Assembly: GCA_002347405.1 (NCBI GenBank)
Contig: DDXB01000054.1
Span: 34,932-64,129 of the forward strand
Source: Rhodocyclaceae bacterium UBA2271
GTDB taxonomy: Bacteria > Pseudomonadota > Gammaproteobacteria > Burkholderiales > Rhodocyclaceae
Length of the DNA stretch: 29,198 nucleotides
Reading direction: 5' to 3'
Position 1 is the stretch's first letter. Every line of letters starts with the position of its first letter. Under the pieces are notes generated by a model that searched no databases, was not told the DNA's origin, and was given only the letters and a program-made list of their open reading frames with translations. Below are positions 13,716 through 22,149 of the stretch, piece after piece. The position numbers and the translations under genes were made by a program.

Positions 13716-15869
13716 ATGAACAAACAAACACGCAAAGACGAACCAGCAACCAAGCCGCCCCATGACAAGGTCGCGAAAGTGGCTTATGCCATTTCGCAGG
13801 AAGAAGGCCGTCCGCAAGGAAGCGCCGAGAAGAATTGGCTGGAAGCGGAAGCTCGATTGCAGCACCCCGGTTCCGCCCATGCGGAGCACCAGGAGCACAA
13901 AGAGCACCAAGGCCATCAAAACCACCATGCCCACATGGCGGCAGACTTCCGCAAGCGTTTCTGGATATCGCTGGTTTTGACCCTGCCGATTCTCGTCCTC
14001 TCGCCGATGCTGCAGACGCTGGTGGGCGCGCGGGAAGCCATCAGTTTTTCCGGCGACACCTATGTTCTGTTTGGCTTTTCTTCGGCGGTTTTCTGGTACG
14101 GCGGCTGGCCGTTCCTCAAGGGGCTGGTCACGGAACTGAAATCCCTGCAGCCCGGAATGATGACCCTGGTCGCGGTCGCCATCAGCACTGCCTACCTGTA
14201 CAGCAGCGCCGTGGTCTTCGGCCTGACCGGCAAGGTGTTCTTCTGGGAATTGGCCACCCTGGTCGACATCATGCTGCTGGGACACTGGATCGAGATGAAG
14301 TCGGTGATGGGTGCTTCAAAGGCGCTGGAGGCACTGGCCAAACTCATGCCTTCCGACGCGCACAAAGTCATGCCCGACGGCAGCATGAAAGACGTGCCCC
14401 TGGGCGAACTGGCAGTGGATGACAAGGTCCTGATCAAACCGGGCGAGAAAATCCCTGCGGACGGTGTCGTCTTCGAGGGCGAGAGCTCGGTCAACGAGGC
14501 GATGCTTACAGGAGAATCGACCCCGGTCACGAGGAAAGCCGGCGGCAAGGTCATCGGCGGTTCCATCAACGGCGAGGGCTCGCTCACCATCGAAGTAAAA
14601 AGCACCGGCAAGGATTCATTTCTGTCGCAGGTCATCGACCTGGTCAAACAGGCCCAGGAAAGCAAGTCGAAGACCCAGAACCTCGCCAACACTGCCGCCA
14701 TGTGGCTCACCCTCATAGCGCTAGTCAGCGGCGCGGTTACCTTCCTCATCTGGCTGGTGTTCATGGGCAGTGAGCTTGCTTTTGCCATCGAACGCGCCGT
14801 GACCGTAATGGTGATCACCTGTCCGCATGCGCTCGGTCTGGCCGTGCCCCTGGTGGTGGCCGTGTCCACGGCACTAGCCGCAGGCAATGGCCTGCTGATT
14901 CGCAATCGCGCAGCGTTCGAAAACGCTCGAAAACTGCAGGCTGTCATTTTCGACAAGACCGGTACCCTTACCGAGGGCCGCTTTGGCGTGACCGACACAC
15001 TGGTGCTGGCGCAGGACATCGATGAAGCAACGCTGCGCATGTATGCGGCTTCCGTGGACGCGAATTCCGAGCATCCGATCGCCAAGGCGATTGCCGATGC
15101 CTCGGAAACCAAACTGCCTGTGGAAAACTTCAAAAGCATCCCGGGCAAGGGTGCCGAAGGCCGGGTCGAGGGCAAAGAGATCAAAGTGGTTAGCCCGGGT
15201 TATTTGCGCGAGCAGGACATCGATCATGCCGACCAGCGCGTCGAGCCGCTGCAGGCTCAGGGCAAGACGGTCGTGTTCCTCCTCGTCGACGGCAAGCTGA
15301 AAGGCGCGCTTGCTCTTGCTGACATCGTCAGGACGGAGGGAAAGCAAGCCATCGATGCGCTCAAGGCCTTGAACATCCGCTGCATGATGCTCACCGGCGA
15401 CAACAAGGCGACGGCCAAATGGGTCTCGGAACAGCTCGGGCTGGATGAATACTTCGCCGAAGTTCTGCCGCAAGACAAAGCTGCCAAGGTGAAAGAGGTT
15501 CAATCCCGCGGCGTGCTGGTGGCCATGACCGGCGATGGCGTGAACGATGCCCCGGCGCTGGCGCAGGCCGATGTGGGCATTGCGATCGGCGCCGGTTCCG
15601 ATGTCGCGGTGGAAACCGCAGACATTATTCTGGTGCGAAGCAACCCGCTCGATGTCGTGGCCATCGTACAACTCTCCCGCGCCACCTATCGGAAGATGAT
15701 TCAGAACCTTGCCTGGGCTACGGGCTACAACGTCGTAGCCATTCCGCTGGCTGCCGGCGCGCTCTACGCCTGGGGTGTGGTGCTGTCGCCAGCGCTGGGT
15801 GCGGCGCTGATGGCCGCAAGCACGGTGATCGTGGCGATCAACGCGCGACTGCTACAGATGAAGAAATGA
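13716..15869 (+). CDS. P1B-type (CPH, CopB-like) heavy-metal ATPase with N-terminal DUF2934 domain
   Basis: 717 residues, ATG 13716 with AAAGGAA 8 nt upstream. It exports a soft metal, probably Cu or Ag, across the inner membrane using ATP. Residues about 15-48 are a DUF2934 domain (VAKVAYAISQEEGRPQGSAE then KNWLEAEARL). A His-rich stretch follows (HAEHQEHKEHQGHQNHHAHM, about 55-74). Then come membrane helices, the TGES actuator loop (about 265), the metal motif C369-P370-H371, DKTGTLTE (D413), SEHPIAKA, MLTGDN, and GDGVNDAPAL. CPH instead of CPC, with YN and MxxST motifs in the last helices, points to subgroup P1B-3 (CopB). There is no classic HMA domain; the His stretch may replace it. The DUF2934 fusion is unusual. 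Confidence 0.92.
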   Translation: MNKQTRKDEPATKPPHDKVAKVAYAISQEEGRPQGSAEKNWLEAEARLQHPGSAHAEHQEHKEHQGHQNHHAHMAADFRKRFWISLVLTLPILVLSPMLQTLVGAREAISFSGDTYVLFGFSSAVFWYGGWPFLKGLVTELKSLQPGMMTLVAVAISTAYLYSSAVVFGLTGKVFFWELATLVDIMLLGHWIEMKSVMGASKALEALAKLMPSDAHKVMPDGSMKDVPLGELAVDDKVLIKPGEKIPADGVVFEGESSVNEAMLTGESTPVTRKAGGKVIGGSINGEGSLTIEVKSTGKDSFLSQVIDLVKQAQESKSKTQNLANTAAMWLTLIALVSGAVTFLIWLVFMGSELAFAIERAVTVMVITCPHALGLAVPLVVAVSTALAAGNGLLIRNRAAFENARKLQAVIFDKTGTLTEGRFGVTDTLVLAQDIDEATLRMYAASVDANSEHPIAKAIADASETKLPVENFKSIPGKGAEGRVEGKEIKVVSPGYLREQDIDHADQRVEPLQAQGKTVVFLLVDGKLKGALALADIVRTEGKQAIDALKALNIRCMMLTGDNKATAKWVSEQLGLDEYFAEVLPQDKAAKVKEVQSRGVLVAMTGDGVNDAPALAQADVGIAIGAGSDVAVETADIILVRSNPLDVVAIVQLSRATYRKMIQNLAWATGYNVVAIPLAAGALYAWGVVLSPALGAALMAASTVIVAINARLLQMKK

Positions 15870-16021
15870 CCAGGCTGCTGAAAAGTGGGAACCCGACATG
15901 CCCGTCAATGATCAGTTGAAAGGTTCGGCAAGCCCAAGGGCATTGCCCCGCGCGCGCCAACGCGGTAAGACTCTACCGCGTCATATTGTGAACCTGGCGC
16001 CATGACGTGCGATAGAAGCTT

Positions 16022-16037
16022 TGTGCGATGGCGTACG
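16022..16037 (+). promoter_or_regulatory. Palindromic operator TGTGCG-ATGG-CGTACG (copy 2) with AT-rich -10 region
   Basis: The left half is perfect and the right half has two changes. GAC follows it. TATATAAGAT at 16059-16068, beginning 21 bp downstream, contains several -10-like hexamers. The site is 119 bp upstream of the 77-aa membrane protein start (16157). The rest of the 287-bp gap after the ATPase gene (15870-16156) shows nothing else that I recognise. Confidence 0.55.
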
Positions 16038-16156
16038 GACACTGTAAAAGCAGACCTGTATATAAGATATTCGCGTAATTGGTCATGCGCCCCTTAGTGA
16101 GCGCACTGTCCAGTAATTTAAACACGCACTTATTCAATCCTGAATGGAGTATCGCC

Positions 16157-16390
16157 ATGAAACGCATTTACCTTCGCAAGACTTTGAACGCCGCCGCATT
16201 GTCAGGCGGAACCATTGTGTCAGCAAGCGCACTGGCCCAGTCGCAAGGAAGCTATGGCCCGGGTTCCGGCATGATGGGTGGCTATGGCTCGAACTGGATG
16301 GGCGGATATGGCGGCATGTGGTTGCCGATCCTGGTTGTTATCCTGGTTGTCGGCCTCGTGGCATGGGTCGTCGCGCAAAAAAGAAAGTAA
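16157..16390 (+). CDS. Small exported or membrane protein, Gly/Met-rich
   Basis: 77 residues, ATG at 16157 with GGAG upstream. Residues 1-28 look like a signal peptide (basic start, hydrophobic core, ending ALAQS). Residues about 30-53 are a GYGPGSGMMGGYGSN-type Gly/Met/Tyr-rich stretch. Residues about 54-73 form one membrane helix (MWLPILVVILVVGLVAWVV), followed by QKRK. Met- and Gly-rich small proteins of this sort often accompany copper-handling genes and SHOCT proteins; no SHOCT domain is present. It lies between a metal ATPase and a DUF302 gene, so a role in metal or envelope stress is possible, but that is inference. Confidence 0.75.
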   Translation: MKRIYLRKTLNAAALSGGTIVSASALAQSQGSYGPGSGMMGGYGSNWMGGYGGMWLPILVVILVVGLVAWVVAQKRK

Positions 16391-16489
16391 ACGAATAGTT
16401 CGCCTTGGGCTCATGTCTGGCATTGACGGATATGGCTGGCAACCAAAATGGAATCGTGGAGTTCAAACCATATTAAAAGGAGTCAACCC

Positions 16490-16879
16490 ATGTACGGATT
16501 CAGCACCCATCTAAAAATGCCGTTCGATGCCGCCGTCGCGAAAGTCACCGAGGCCCTGAAAAAGGAAGGCTTCGGCGTGCTTAGCGACATCGATGTCAAA
16601 GCGACATTGAAAGCCAAGCTCAACATCGAGCAACGACCGTATCGTATCCTCGGCGCATGCAACCCGCCGCTCGCCCACCGCGCGATCGAGGCTGAACCGG
16701 ACATCGGCTTGTTGCTGCCGTGTAACGTGGTGGTGCGCGAAGAAGCCGATAAAAGCATAACGGTTGCATTCATGGACCCCGAGGCGGTGCTGCAGTTAGT
16801 CGACAAAGCGGAAGTGACTGAAATTGCAAGGGAAGTACGCGCACTGCTGCAAAAGGTGTGCACCAGCCTCAAGTCGTAA
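16490..16879 (+). CDS. DUF302 family protein
   Basis: 129 residues; AAAAGGAG lies 6 nt before the ATG at 16490. DUF302 proteins are small alpha/beta proteins, often beside metal or redox stress genes, without a known reaction. Diagnostic features are FDAAVAKVTEALKKEGFGVL at the start, IDVKATLKAKL, YRILGACNPPLAHRAIEAEP, then LLLPCNVVVRE and VAFMDPEAVLQLV. Length is normal and all conserved parts are present, so it looks functional. It probably shares the transcript of the 77-aa protein, 99 bp upstream. Confidence 0.9.
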   Translation: MYGFSTHLKMPFDAAVAKVTEALKKEGFGVLSDIDVKATLKAKLNIEQRPYRILGACNPPLAHRAIEAEPDIGLLLPCNVVVREEADKSITVAFMDPEAVLQLVDKAEVTEIAREVRALLQKVCTSLKS

Positions 16880-16945
16880 CGTCAGTCCGTTCGCGCACGG
16901 TAGCTTATTCGACAGGGTGTCGCTAGATCAGATGACGGAGGCTGA

Positions 16946-17158
16946 GCCGGCGGTACGCACGGCATCTTACGCGCCTGCGCCGAGTCCCTCGCCAGCGAGA
17001 ATGCCAGCCGCCTGGCAGCGAGGCAACGCTCCGACAAGAATATCGACAAACTGCTGGCCGACCTCAACGGTGCCTTCCACCGCTTGCGCCAGAGCAGCAT
17101 CGACGAGGAACTGTTCGATGTCACTTCTGGATTCGAAGCCTTGGCCGGGCATAAGTGA
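16946..17158 (+). pseudogene. C-terminal fragment of an ATP synthase gamma-type subunit
   Basis: After a stop at 16943 the frame reads GGTHGILRACAESLASENAS then RLAARQRSDKNIDKLLADLN, FHRLRQSSIDEELFDVTSGF and EAL, ending at 17158. This is the C-terminal helix of F1 gamma subunits (family pattern SLASENAARM ... NRLRQ..IT.E), perhaps from an alternative N-ATPase. Only about 70 of some 290 residues remain and there is no start. It lies directly in front of ppk2, so it marks a recombination scar. Confidence 0.7.
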
Positions 17159-17175
17159 CTACGGGGCAAACTACG

Positions 17176-18063
17176 ATGAAGATCAAATCAAAGGATTACA
17201 GGCTTCAGGAAGGCGAAAGAGCTTGCCTTGAAAAGTGGCCGACCCGGGTCGCACCGGCGTACAAATCCAAGAAAAAGTACCACCAGATGCTTGACGAACG
17301 GGTTGCGGAATTAAGCGACCTGCAGCGCCTGCTCTACGCGTCCAACCGTTACTCTGTGCTGCTGATATTTCAGGCGATGGATGCCGCCGGGAAGGACGGC
17401 GCCATTCGCCATGTGATGTCCGGCATCAATCCCCAGGGCTGCCAGGTATTCAGTTTCAATCATCCAACGGTGAGAGAACTTGATCATGATTTTCTCTGGC
17501 GGACTACCCAAAGTCTGCCGGAACGTGGCCGGATCGGCATCTTCAATCGTTCCTACTACGAGGAGGTGCTGATCGTCCGCGTTCATCCGGAGATTCTGCG
17601 TGGCCAGGGACTTCCAGATGAGTTGGTCGACGCAAAGACGATCTGGCGGCAACGCTATCGATCCATCGTTGACCTGGAGGGCCATCTGAATCGCAACGGG
17701 ACACGGATCATCAAGTTCTTCCTGCACCTATCGAATGAGGAGCAGCGCAAGCGCTTTCTCGATCGAATCGACGAGCCCGAAAAGAACTGGAAGTTCAGTC
17801 TTGCCGATATTGAAGAAAGGCAATGCTGGAAGCAGTACATGAACGCCTATGAGTCATGCCTGAGCGCAACCAGCACCAAAGCTTCGCCCTGGTATGTGGT
17901 GCCGGCAGACAGCAAGAAGAACGCCAGGCTGATCATTTCCACGATCATTCTCGATACATTGAAAGGACTCAAGATGCGCTATCCGGCGACTAGCGCAGAA
18001 CGTCGTGGCGAATTGATGAAGATTCGCGAGCGCCTGGTAAAGGAAGGTTCGGACGACGACTGA
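17176..18063 (+). CDS. ppk2: Polyphosphate kinase 2 family protein (PPK2)
   Basis: 295 residues. PPK2 enzymes transfer phosphate between polyphosphate and nucleotides (AMP/ADP/GDP) in the cytosol. Walker A is AMDAAGKDGAI (about 67-77), Walker B lies in RIGIFNRSYYEEVL (about 119-132), and the lid region includes RFLDRIDEPEKNWKFSLADI. RGQGLPDELV is an insertion after the Walker B region. Length and order match the short class III group, which phosphorylates both AMP and ADP; the class is inferred, not shown. Start at 17176 (MKIKSKDYRL); the ribosome site is weak. It stands alone, convergent with the lipid-transport operon; its promoter is not obvious. Confidence 0.93.
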   Translation: MKIKSKDYRLQEGERACLEKWPTRVAPAYKSKKKYHQMLDERVAELSDLQRLLYASNRYSVLLIFQAMDAAGKDGAIRHVMSGINPQGCQVFSFNHPTVRELDHDFLWRTTQSLPERGRIGIFNRSYYEEVLIVRVHPEILRGQGLPDELVDAKTIWRQRYRSIVDLEGHLNRNGTRIIKFFLHLSNEEQRKRFLDRIDEPEKNWKFSLADIEERQCWKQYMNAYESCLSATSTKASPWYVVPADSKKNARLIISTIILDTLKGLKMRYPATSAERRGELMKIRERLVKEGSDDD

Positions 18064-18126
18064 TCAAGGTCGCCAGCGCGACGCTTGGCTTGAGCGAAAA
18101 GTCACGGTCTTCGATCTGTAGCGACT

Positions 18127-18846
18127 TCACCGACCGCTCGGGCTGTCGGCGATTCCCGTCGGGTCAGCCGCAGCGGCGGGTCGCCAGCGCCCCGCTGATT
18201 CGCTGCAAAAGCCCGCCAGTCTTGCCAGCACTTCACGTACCGCGCGGTTGGCCGCCTCGACGCCGCTACGCGGATCGTCGCCCGCGGCGGTAACGCTGGC
18301 GTCGAATTCACGCTGTGCCAGCACCTGCCGCGTCGTGTTATCCACCATATAGGCACGCAGCGTGAAACGCACATGGCTCGGCTGGCTGCCAAATACCTGC
18401 TGTAAGCGAATGATCTCGGTGTCGAGCCGCAGGTCACCGGTCGCGGCGCTTGGTGTCGTTACCACGGCGCGAAATGCCCCGCTGTCTTCAACCGCTGCGA
18501 CAATGAGCGGCACGATCATGCGCGCCGGCGTATCCACCCATTCGCTGTGCGCAAAATATTCAAGCTGGTGGATCTCCCGCACATAGATGATGCGTTGACT
18601 GTCAAAGCCCGAGGCGGCATGGGGTGGATTGACGATCAATGTCGGCGCCCGCGAAAAGTCGGCGCCGTCCCGCCAGCGCCGACTTTCTACGGTTGCCGCT
18701 GTGGTTTCGCTGCGCGTGGTGTCGAGCGAATAAAACGCCGGTGGCGGCGATGTCGTCGTTTTCAGCGCGCCGCAACCACCGAGTAGCGACATTAAAACGA
18801 TGGCGGCACCCAGCCGGCTGTTTTGGGCGAAGGATGGATAGCTCAT
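18127..18846 (-). CDS. ABC-type transport auxiliary lipoprotein (PqiC/ABC_trans_aux type)
   Basis: 239 residues. The lipobox LLGGC with C25 follows a hydrophobic signal, so the mature protein is a lipoprotein, probably in the outer membrane. The body (PAFYSLDTTRSETT, VREIHQLEYFAHSEWVDTPA, then LDTEIIRLQQVFGSQPSHVR) matches the auxiliary component family of MCE transport systems, which is thought to help pass lipids across the periplasm. The ATG overlaps the mlaD-like stop (ATGA). It is the last gene of the operon. The Ala-rich C-terminal tail after CSES is not conserved. Confidence 0.87.
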   Translation of the reverse strand: MSYPSFAQNSRLGAAIVLMSLLGGCGALKTTTSPPPAFYSLDTTRSETTAATVESRRWRDGADFSRAPTLIVNPPHAASGFDSQRIIYVREIHQLEYFAHSEWVDTPARMIVPLIVAAVEDSGAFRAVVTTPSAATGDLRLDTEIIRLQQVFGSQPSHVRFTLRAYMVDNTTRQVLAQREFDASVTAAGDDPRSGVEAANRAVREVLARLAGFCSESAGRWRPAAAADPTGIADSPSGR

Positions 18847-19793
18847 GGCTGCGTTGCTCCGGTTGATGACTCGCCAGGCCCATCTGGCACCGGCTTGCGA
18901 CCGAACAACAGGCTGGCCGGGTTGCGTTCCGTTTGCTCGGTCAGGCGCCGCAGCGAGGCCGACAGCACACTCAGTTCACCGAGCAGACGTTCCAGCTCGG
19001 GTAATGTCTCCGCAGTAAAGCGCTTGACGTCGGCGCCGATGGAGTTAACCGTCTTGCCGGCGCTGGTGCTGGTTTTGGCGACCTCATTACCCATTTTTTC
19101 GACGGCGGCGGCACTCCGCCCGATGCGATCGATCACTGGCCCAAACTGCACCGATGCACGCGAAGAATTCTCGAGCGTGCGGGCGGCATTGCGCATGCCT
19201 GCATCGATGTCATCCTTGCGGGCGGCGATCGTCCTGGCCACAGTGGCGATATCGGCGAGCGTACTCGTGAAGGCCGCACGATTCTCGTCACTGAGCAGTG
19301 CGTTGATATTGTTCGATGTGCTGTCCAGCTTAGCCAGTACGCTGGTGAGCACATTCTCCAGGCGTGCGCTGAGCGATGGCTTGGTGAGAATCACCGGATA
19401 GCGGTCGCCCGCCTTGATGCGCAGCGGTAAGGAATCCGCAGTTCCGCCGCTGAGCTCGACATAGGCGATGCCGGTCAGCCCCTGAGTTTTCAGTACGGCT
19501 ACGGTGTCCTCCTTGATCGGAGTACCTCGCTCGATGGCGAAGATCAGGTTCACCCGTTCCGCCGTCATTGAATCGAGCGCAATCTGCTGGACTTTGCCGA
19601 CGTCGACACCGTTGTATTTGATCGGCGCATTCAGGTTGAGGCCGGCGACCGACTCGTTCACGATGGCCAGATACAGGTCGAAATGCTTTTGGAAGGAGCC
19701 GCCAGAGGCGAGCCATAGTACGCTGGCCACCAATACGGCACCGAGAAGAAGGACGAATGCACCGACCAGCGGATAGTTCACTTTGGTTTCCAT
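18843..19793 (-). CDS. mlaD: MlaD-like MCE-domain periplasmic lipid-binding protein
   Basis: 316 residues. MCE proteins form periplasmic hexamers that hand phospholipids between membranes, working with a permease and ATPase. A membrane anchor lies at about 9-29 (LVGAFVLLLGAVLVASVLWL). The MCE domain follows (VAGLNLNAPIKYNGVDVGKV at about 49-68 and TQGLTGIAYVELSGG). The C-terminal two-thirds is a long helical region (KLDSTSNNINALLSDENRAA onward). This is longer than E. coli MlaD (183 aa) and closer to the MCE proteins paired with an auxiliary lipoprotein. The start overlaps the ATPase gene by 16 nt. Confidence 0.9.
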   Translation of the reverse strand: METKVNYPLVGAFVLLLGAVLVASVLWLASGGSFQKHFDLYLAIVNESVAGLNLNAPIKYNGVDVGKVQQIALDSMTAERVNLIFAIERGTPIKEDTVAVLKTQGLTGIAYVELSGGTADSLPLRIKAGDRYPVILTKPSLSARLENVLTSVLAKLDSTSNNINALLSDENRAAFTSTLADIATVARTIAARKDDIDAGMRNAARTLENSSRASVQFGPVIDRIGRSAAAVEKMGNEVAKTSTSAGKTVNSIGADVKRFTAETLPELERLLGELSVLSASLRRLTEQTERNPASLLFGRKPVPDGPGESSTGATQP

Positions 19794-20626
19794 GACGAAC
19801 TCCTGAGATGTGCGCTTTGAGGCACGACCGACTCCCGCAATTCCTGGGTCTGTACCTGTGCCGCGCGGCCGCGCGGTCCATCGAAGAACTTTCGAATGGC
19901 CGGGTGGTCAATCTCCGCCAACTCGGCCATTGAGCCGATGCCCGCCACTCTGCCGCCAGCGAGGACCGCAACACGATCGGCCAGTTGCCACAACAGATCG
20001 AGATCGTGGGTGACCATGGCGATGGTCAGGCCGCCCTGATCACGTAACTTGCGCACAAGCTGGTCGATCTCGCCGGCGCTTTCCGGGTCGAGGCCGGCTG
20101 TCGGTTCGTCGAGAAACAGCAGTTCCGGGTCGAGTACCAGGGCACGAGCCAGCGATGCACGCTTCATCATGCCGCCGCTGAGCTCGGACGGATATTGCGC
20201 GCCGACCTCTGGATCAAGGCCGGTCAGGGCAAGTTTTTGCGCGGCCAGCGCATCGACTTCCGCATCATCAAGTTCGCGGTGCTCGCGCAGCGGCAGCCCA
20301 ATGTTTTCCATGACAGTCAACGAGCCAAACAAGCCGCCATGCTGAAACATCACGCCCCAGCGCAGGCGCAAGGCGAGGGCGTCCGCATCTTCGATGTCTT
20401 GCAGGTCGACACCAAGAACCCGTATCGAGCCGGCATCCGGGCGGTGTAGCAGGATCATTTCGCGCAACAGCGTCGACTTGCCGGAACCGCTGCCGCCGAT
20501 CACGGCAAAAATCTCGCCCTGGCGTACTTCGAGCTCGAGGTCGTCATGCACGACATGGCCGCCGAAGCGCGTCGACAGATTGCTGATTTTGATGACTGCC
20601 GGGTTTGCGGTTGCGGCGACTGTCAT
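19778..20626 (-). CDS. mlaF: MlaF-like ABC transporter ATPase
   Basis: 282 residues. It powers lipid transport together with the MlaE-like permease at the inner membrane. Walker A is GGSGSGKS (44-51), the Q-loop lies in VMFQHGGLFGSLTVMENI, the signature is LSGGMMKR (149-156), Walker B is LLFLDEP, and the H-loop is VTHD. FQHGGLF and ELSGGMMKR are typical of the MlaF group. The ATG at 20626 is directly behind the permease stop. A C-terminal tail of about 35 residues (RAAQVQTQELRES onward) is an extension. Confidence 0.93.
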   Translation of the reverse strand: MTVAATANPAVIKISNLSTRFGGHVVHDDLELEVRQGEIFAVIGGSGSGKSTLLREMILLHRPDAGSIRVLGVDLQDIEDADALALRLRWGVMFQHGGLFGSLTVMENIGLPLREHRELDDAEVDALAAQKLALTGLDPEVGAQYPSELSGGMMKRASLARALVLDPELLFLDEPTAGLDPESAGEIDQLVRKLRDQGGLTIAMVTHDLDLLWQLADRVAVLAGGRVAGIGSMAELAEIDHPAIRKFFDGPRGRAAQVQTQELRESVVPQSAHLRSSSWKPK

Positions 20627-20627
20627 G

Positions 20628-21457
20628 TCAGAGATCCAGCGCGCTGAAGGCAATCGAGAACATGGCGTCGGCAACGATTACGATGAAAGTGGATTGCACG
20701 ACGCTGCGCGTGGTCTGGCGGCCCACGCTATCGGCGCCACCCCGGGTACGGAAGCCCTGGAAGCAGCCAACCATCACGATGATGGCCGCAAATACCGGTG
20801 CCTTGCCGATGCCGATAAGGTAGGTCGTAACGCTGACTACTTTGGTAAAGCGCCCGAGAAACTCTTCGAAGCCGACGTCCAGTTGCGTGCGCGCCATGAT
20901 CATGCCGCCGAACACGCCGCAGACATCGGCGAATACTGTGAGCAGGGGCAATGCGATCAGCAAGGCGAGAATCTTCGGCAGTACCAGCTGTTCCAGTGGC
21001 GCAATACCGAGCGTGCGCATGGCATCGATCTCATCGGTCACCGCCATGGTGCCAATCTGCGCGGCATAGGCAGAGCCCGAACGCCCAGCGACGATGATGG
21101 CGGTGATCAGGGGGCAAACTCGCGCAGCATGGAAATGCCGACCAGATCGGCCACAAAAATGTTGGCGCCGTATTGCCTGAGCTGGCCAGAGCCCTGATAG
21201 GCAACCACGATGCCGAGCAGAAATGACAGCAGCCCGATGATAGGCAGCGCACCGACGCCAGCGCTGGCAATGTTGTGCAGCAGTGGCCGCCAGCGTATAC
21301 GAGACGGATGTATGACCCACTGGCCCAGGGCGACCGAACATTTGCCGATAAAGCTTAGCAGCGCCAAGGCCTCTGCGCAGGCAGCAACCGCACTGCGGCC
21401 CAGACCATCGAGCGGCGAGATGCGGGGGAGGGCTGCCCAAGGGGTTGATGGCAGCAA
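20628..21457 (-). pseudogene. mlaE: MlaE-like ABC permease, frameshifted
   Basis: Two frames together encode the MlaE core. Frame one (from about 21457) includes GVGALPIIGLLSFLLGIVVA and ends DLVGISMLREFAP with a stop. Frame two goes on with LITAIIVAGRSGSAYAAQIG, then EIDAMRTLGIAPLEQLVLPK, to 20628. The normal protein reads REFAPLITAIIVAGRSG, so exactly one base is missing, in the run of five C (plus-strand G, 21110-21114); six would restore the frame. The N-terminus is uncertain: only a TTG at 21457 fits, and it lies in a possible -10 box. It could be a true pseudogene, a sequencing error, or slippage expression. Without it MlaF and MlaD would lack their partner. Confidence 0.85.
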
Positions 21458-21482
21458 GATAGGTGAAGTGCGCCAACTTGTT

Positions 21483-21498
21483 TGTGCGCCAGCGCACG
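21483..21498 (-). promoter_or_regulatory. Palindromic operator TGTGCG-CCAG-CGCACG (copy 3) before the Mla-like operon
   Basis: Near-perfect palindrome. Read toward the operon, TATCTT (21461-21456) follows after exactly 21 bp in the position of a -10 box. This would start transcription near 21449, just ahead of the permease core. If that is right, the TTG at 21457 is not the true start. Confidence 0.58.
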
Positions 21499-21735
21499 GA
21501 ATGTCTCGTTGCGTAGATGACGATCGACTATTTCAGCGAACCCTTTATTGACATGTCACGTTAGCCCAGCGCAGGCTTGTTGCGGCGCGCGAAATTGCTG
21601 AAGACATGGGGAAGTGCACGCTGCACCGACCGCTTTGCCGCGCTTCGTTTCGAAGAGCATCGTGAGCGGTGCAGGCGTGACAGAACCGGACCGGGGCAAG
21701 GGTTGCGGGTCCACACTTTCGCCGGTGGAAGACGA

Positions 21736-22032
21736 TCAGGTGCCTTCGATCAACTCACGGCCCCTGAGGAAACCCATGTCTTCCGCGATGGCTTGCGTGG
21801 AATAGAAGAGCCCCGGATCCGACTTGGCGCTGGCGCCTTTGTCATCCATCGGGCCAGTGCCTTTCTCGCCAATCTTTACCGTGAAGGTCCATTGTTGGCC
21901 GTGGCCGGCAAGCGCTTCGTTTTCAGGAGCGCGCAACTCCGCGCAGACATGCATTTGCTTGCCGTGGTATTCCTCGGTTTTCCATCCGGTCTGATCATTC
22001 ACGGCAGCGTGTACCAGGGTCTTGGTATCCAT
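21736..22032 (-). CDS. Conserved hypothetical stress-island protein, 98 aa
   Basis: AGGAGA lies 6 nt before the ATG at 22032, a strong ribosome site. The protein reads MDTKTLVHAAVNDQTGWKTE, then a YHGKQMHVCAELRAPENEAL strand region, a WTFTVKIGEKG strand, and ends SDPGLFYSTQAIAEDMGFLR. It looks like a compact alpha/beta protein and resembles small conserved proteins of betaproteobacteria that occur in stress clusters. I cannot name a function. It lies 117 bp downstream of the 24-aa peptide gene on the same strand, so the two may share the promoter at 22318-22333. Confidence 0.75.
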   Translation of the reverse strand: MDTKTLVHAAVNDQTGWKTEEYHGKQMHVCAELRAPENEALAGHGQQWTFTVKIGEKGTGPMDDKGASAKSDPGLFYSTQAIAEDMGFLRGRELIEGT

Positions 22033-22149
22033 ACAATTCTCCTAATACTACAGTTGTTCGAAATTGGCCGAATGCGGCTGGCAGCGGCGACGTGCGATCG
22101 TTCTGAATCAGTCGTGGACTGCGGAACTTCGGACGCGACCCCTGAGTGT

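Noticed and set aside
14192..15184. 330-codon minus-strand open frame opposite the P-type ATPase
   Set aside because: Mirror frame of a strongly conserved gene; no ribosome site or motif.
16884..16899. Possible seventh palindrome AGTCCG-TTCG-CGCACG
   Set aside because: Two mismatches in the left half and one in the right, with no -10 at the usual distance; kept only as a remark.
22091..22106. CGTGCG-ATCG-TTCTGA before the 98-aa gene
   Set aside because: Only the left half resembles the operator and no -10-like box follows.
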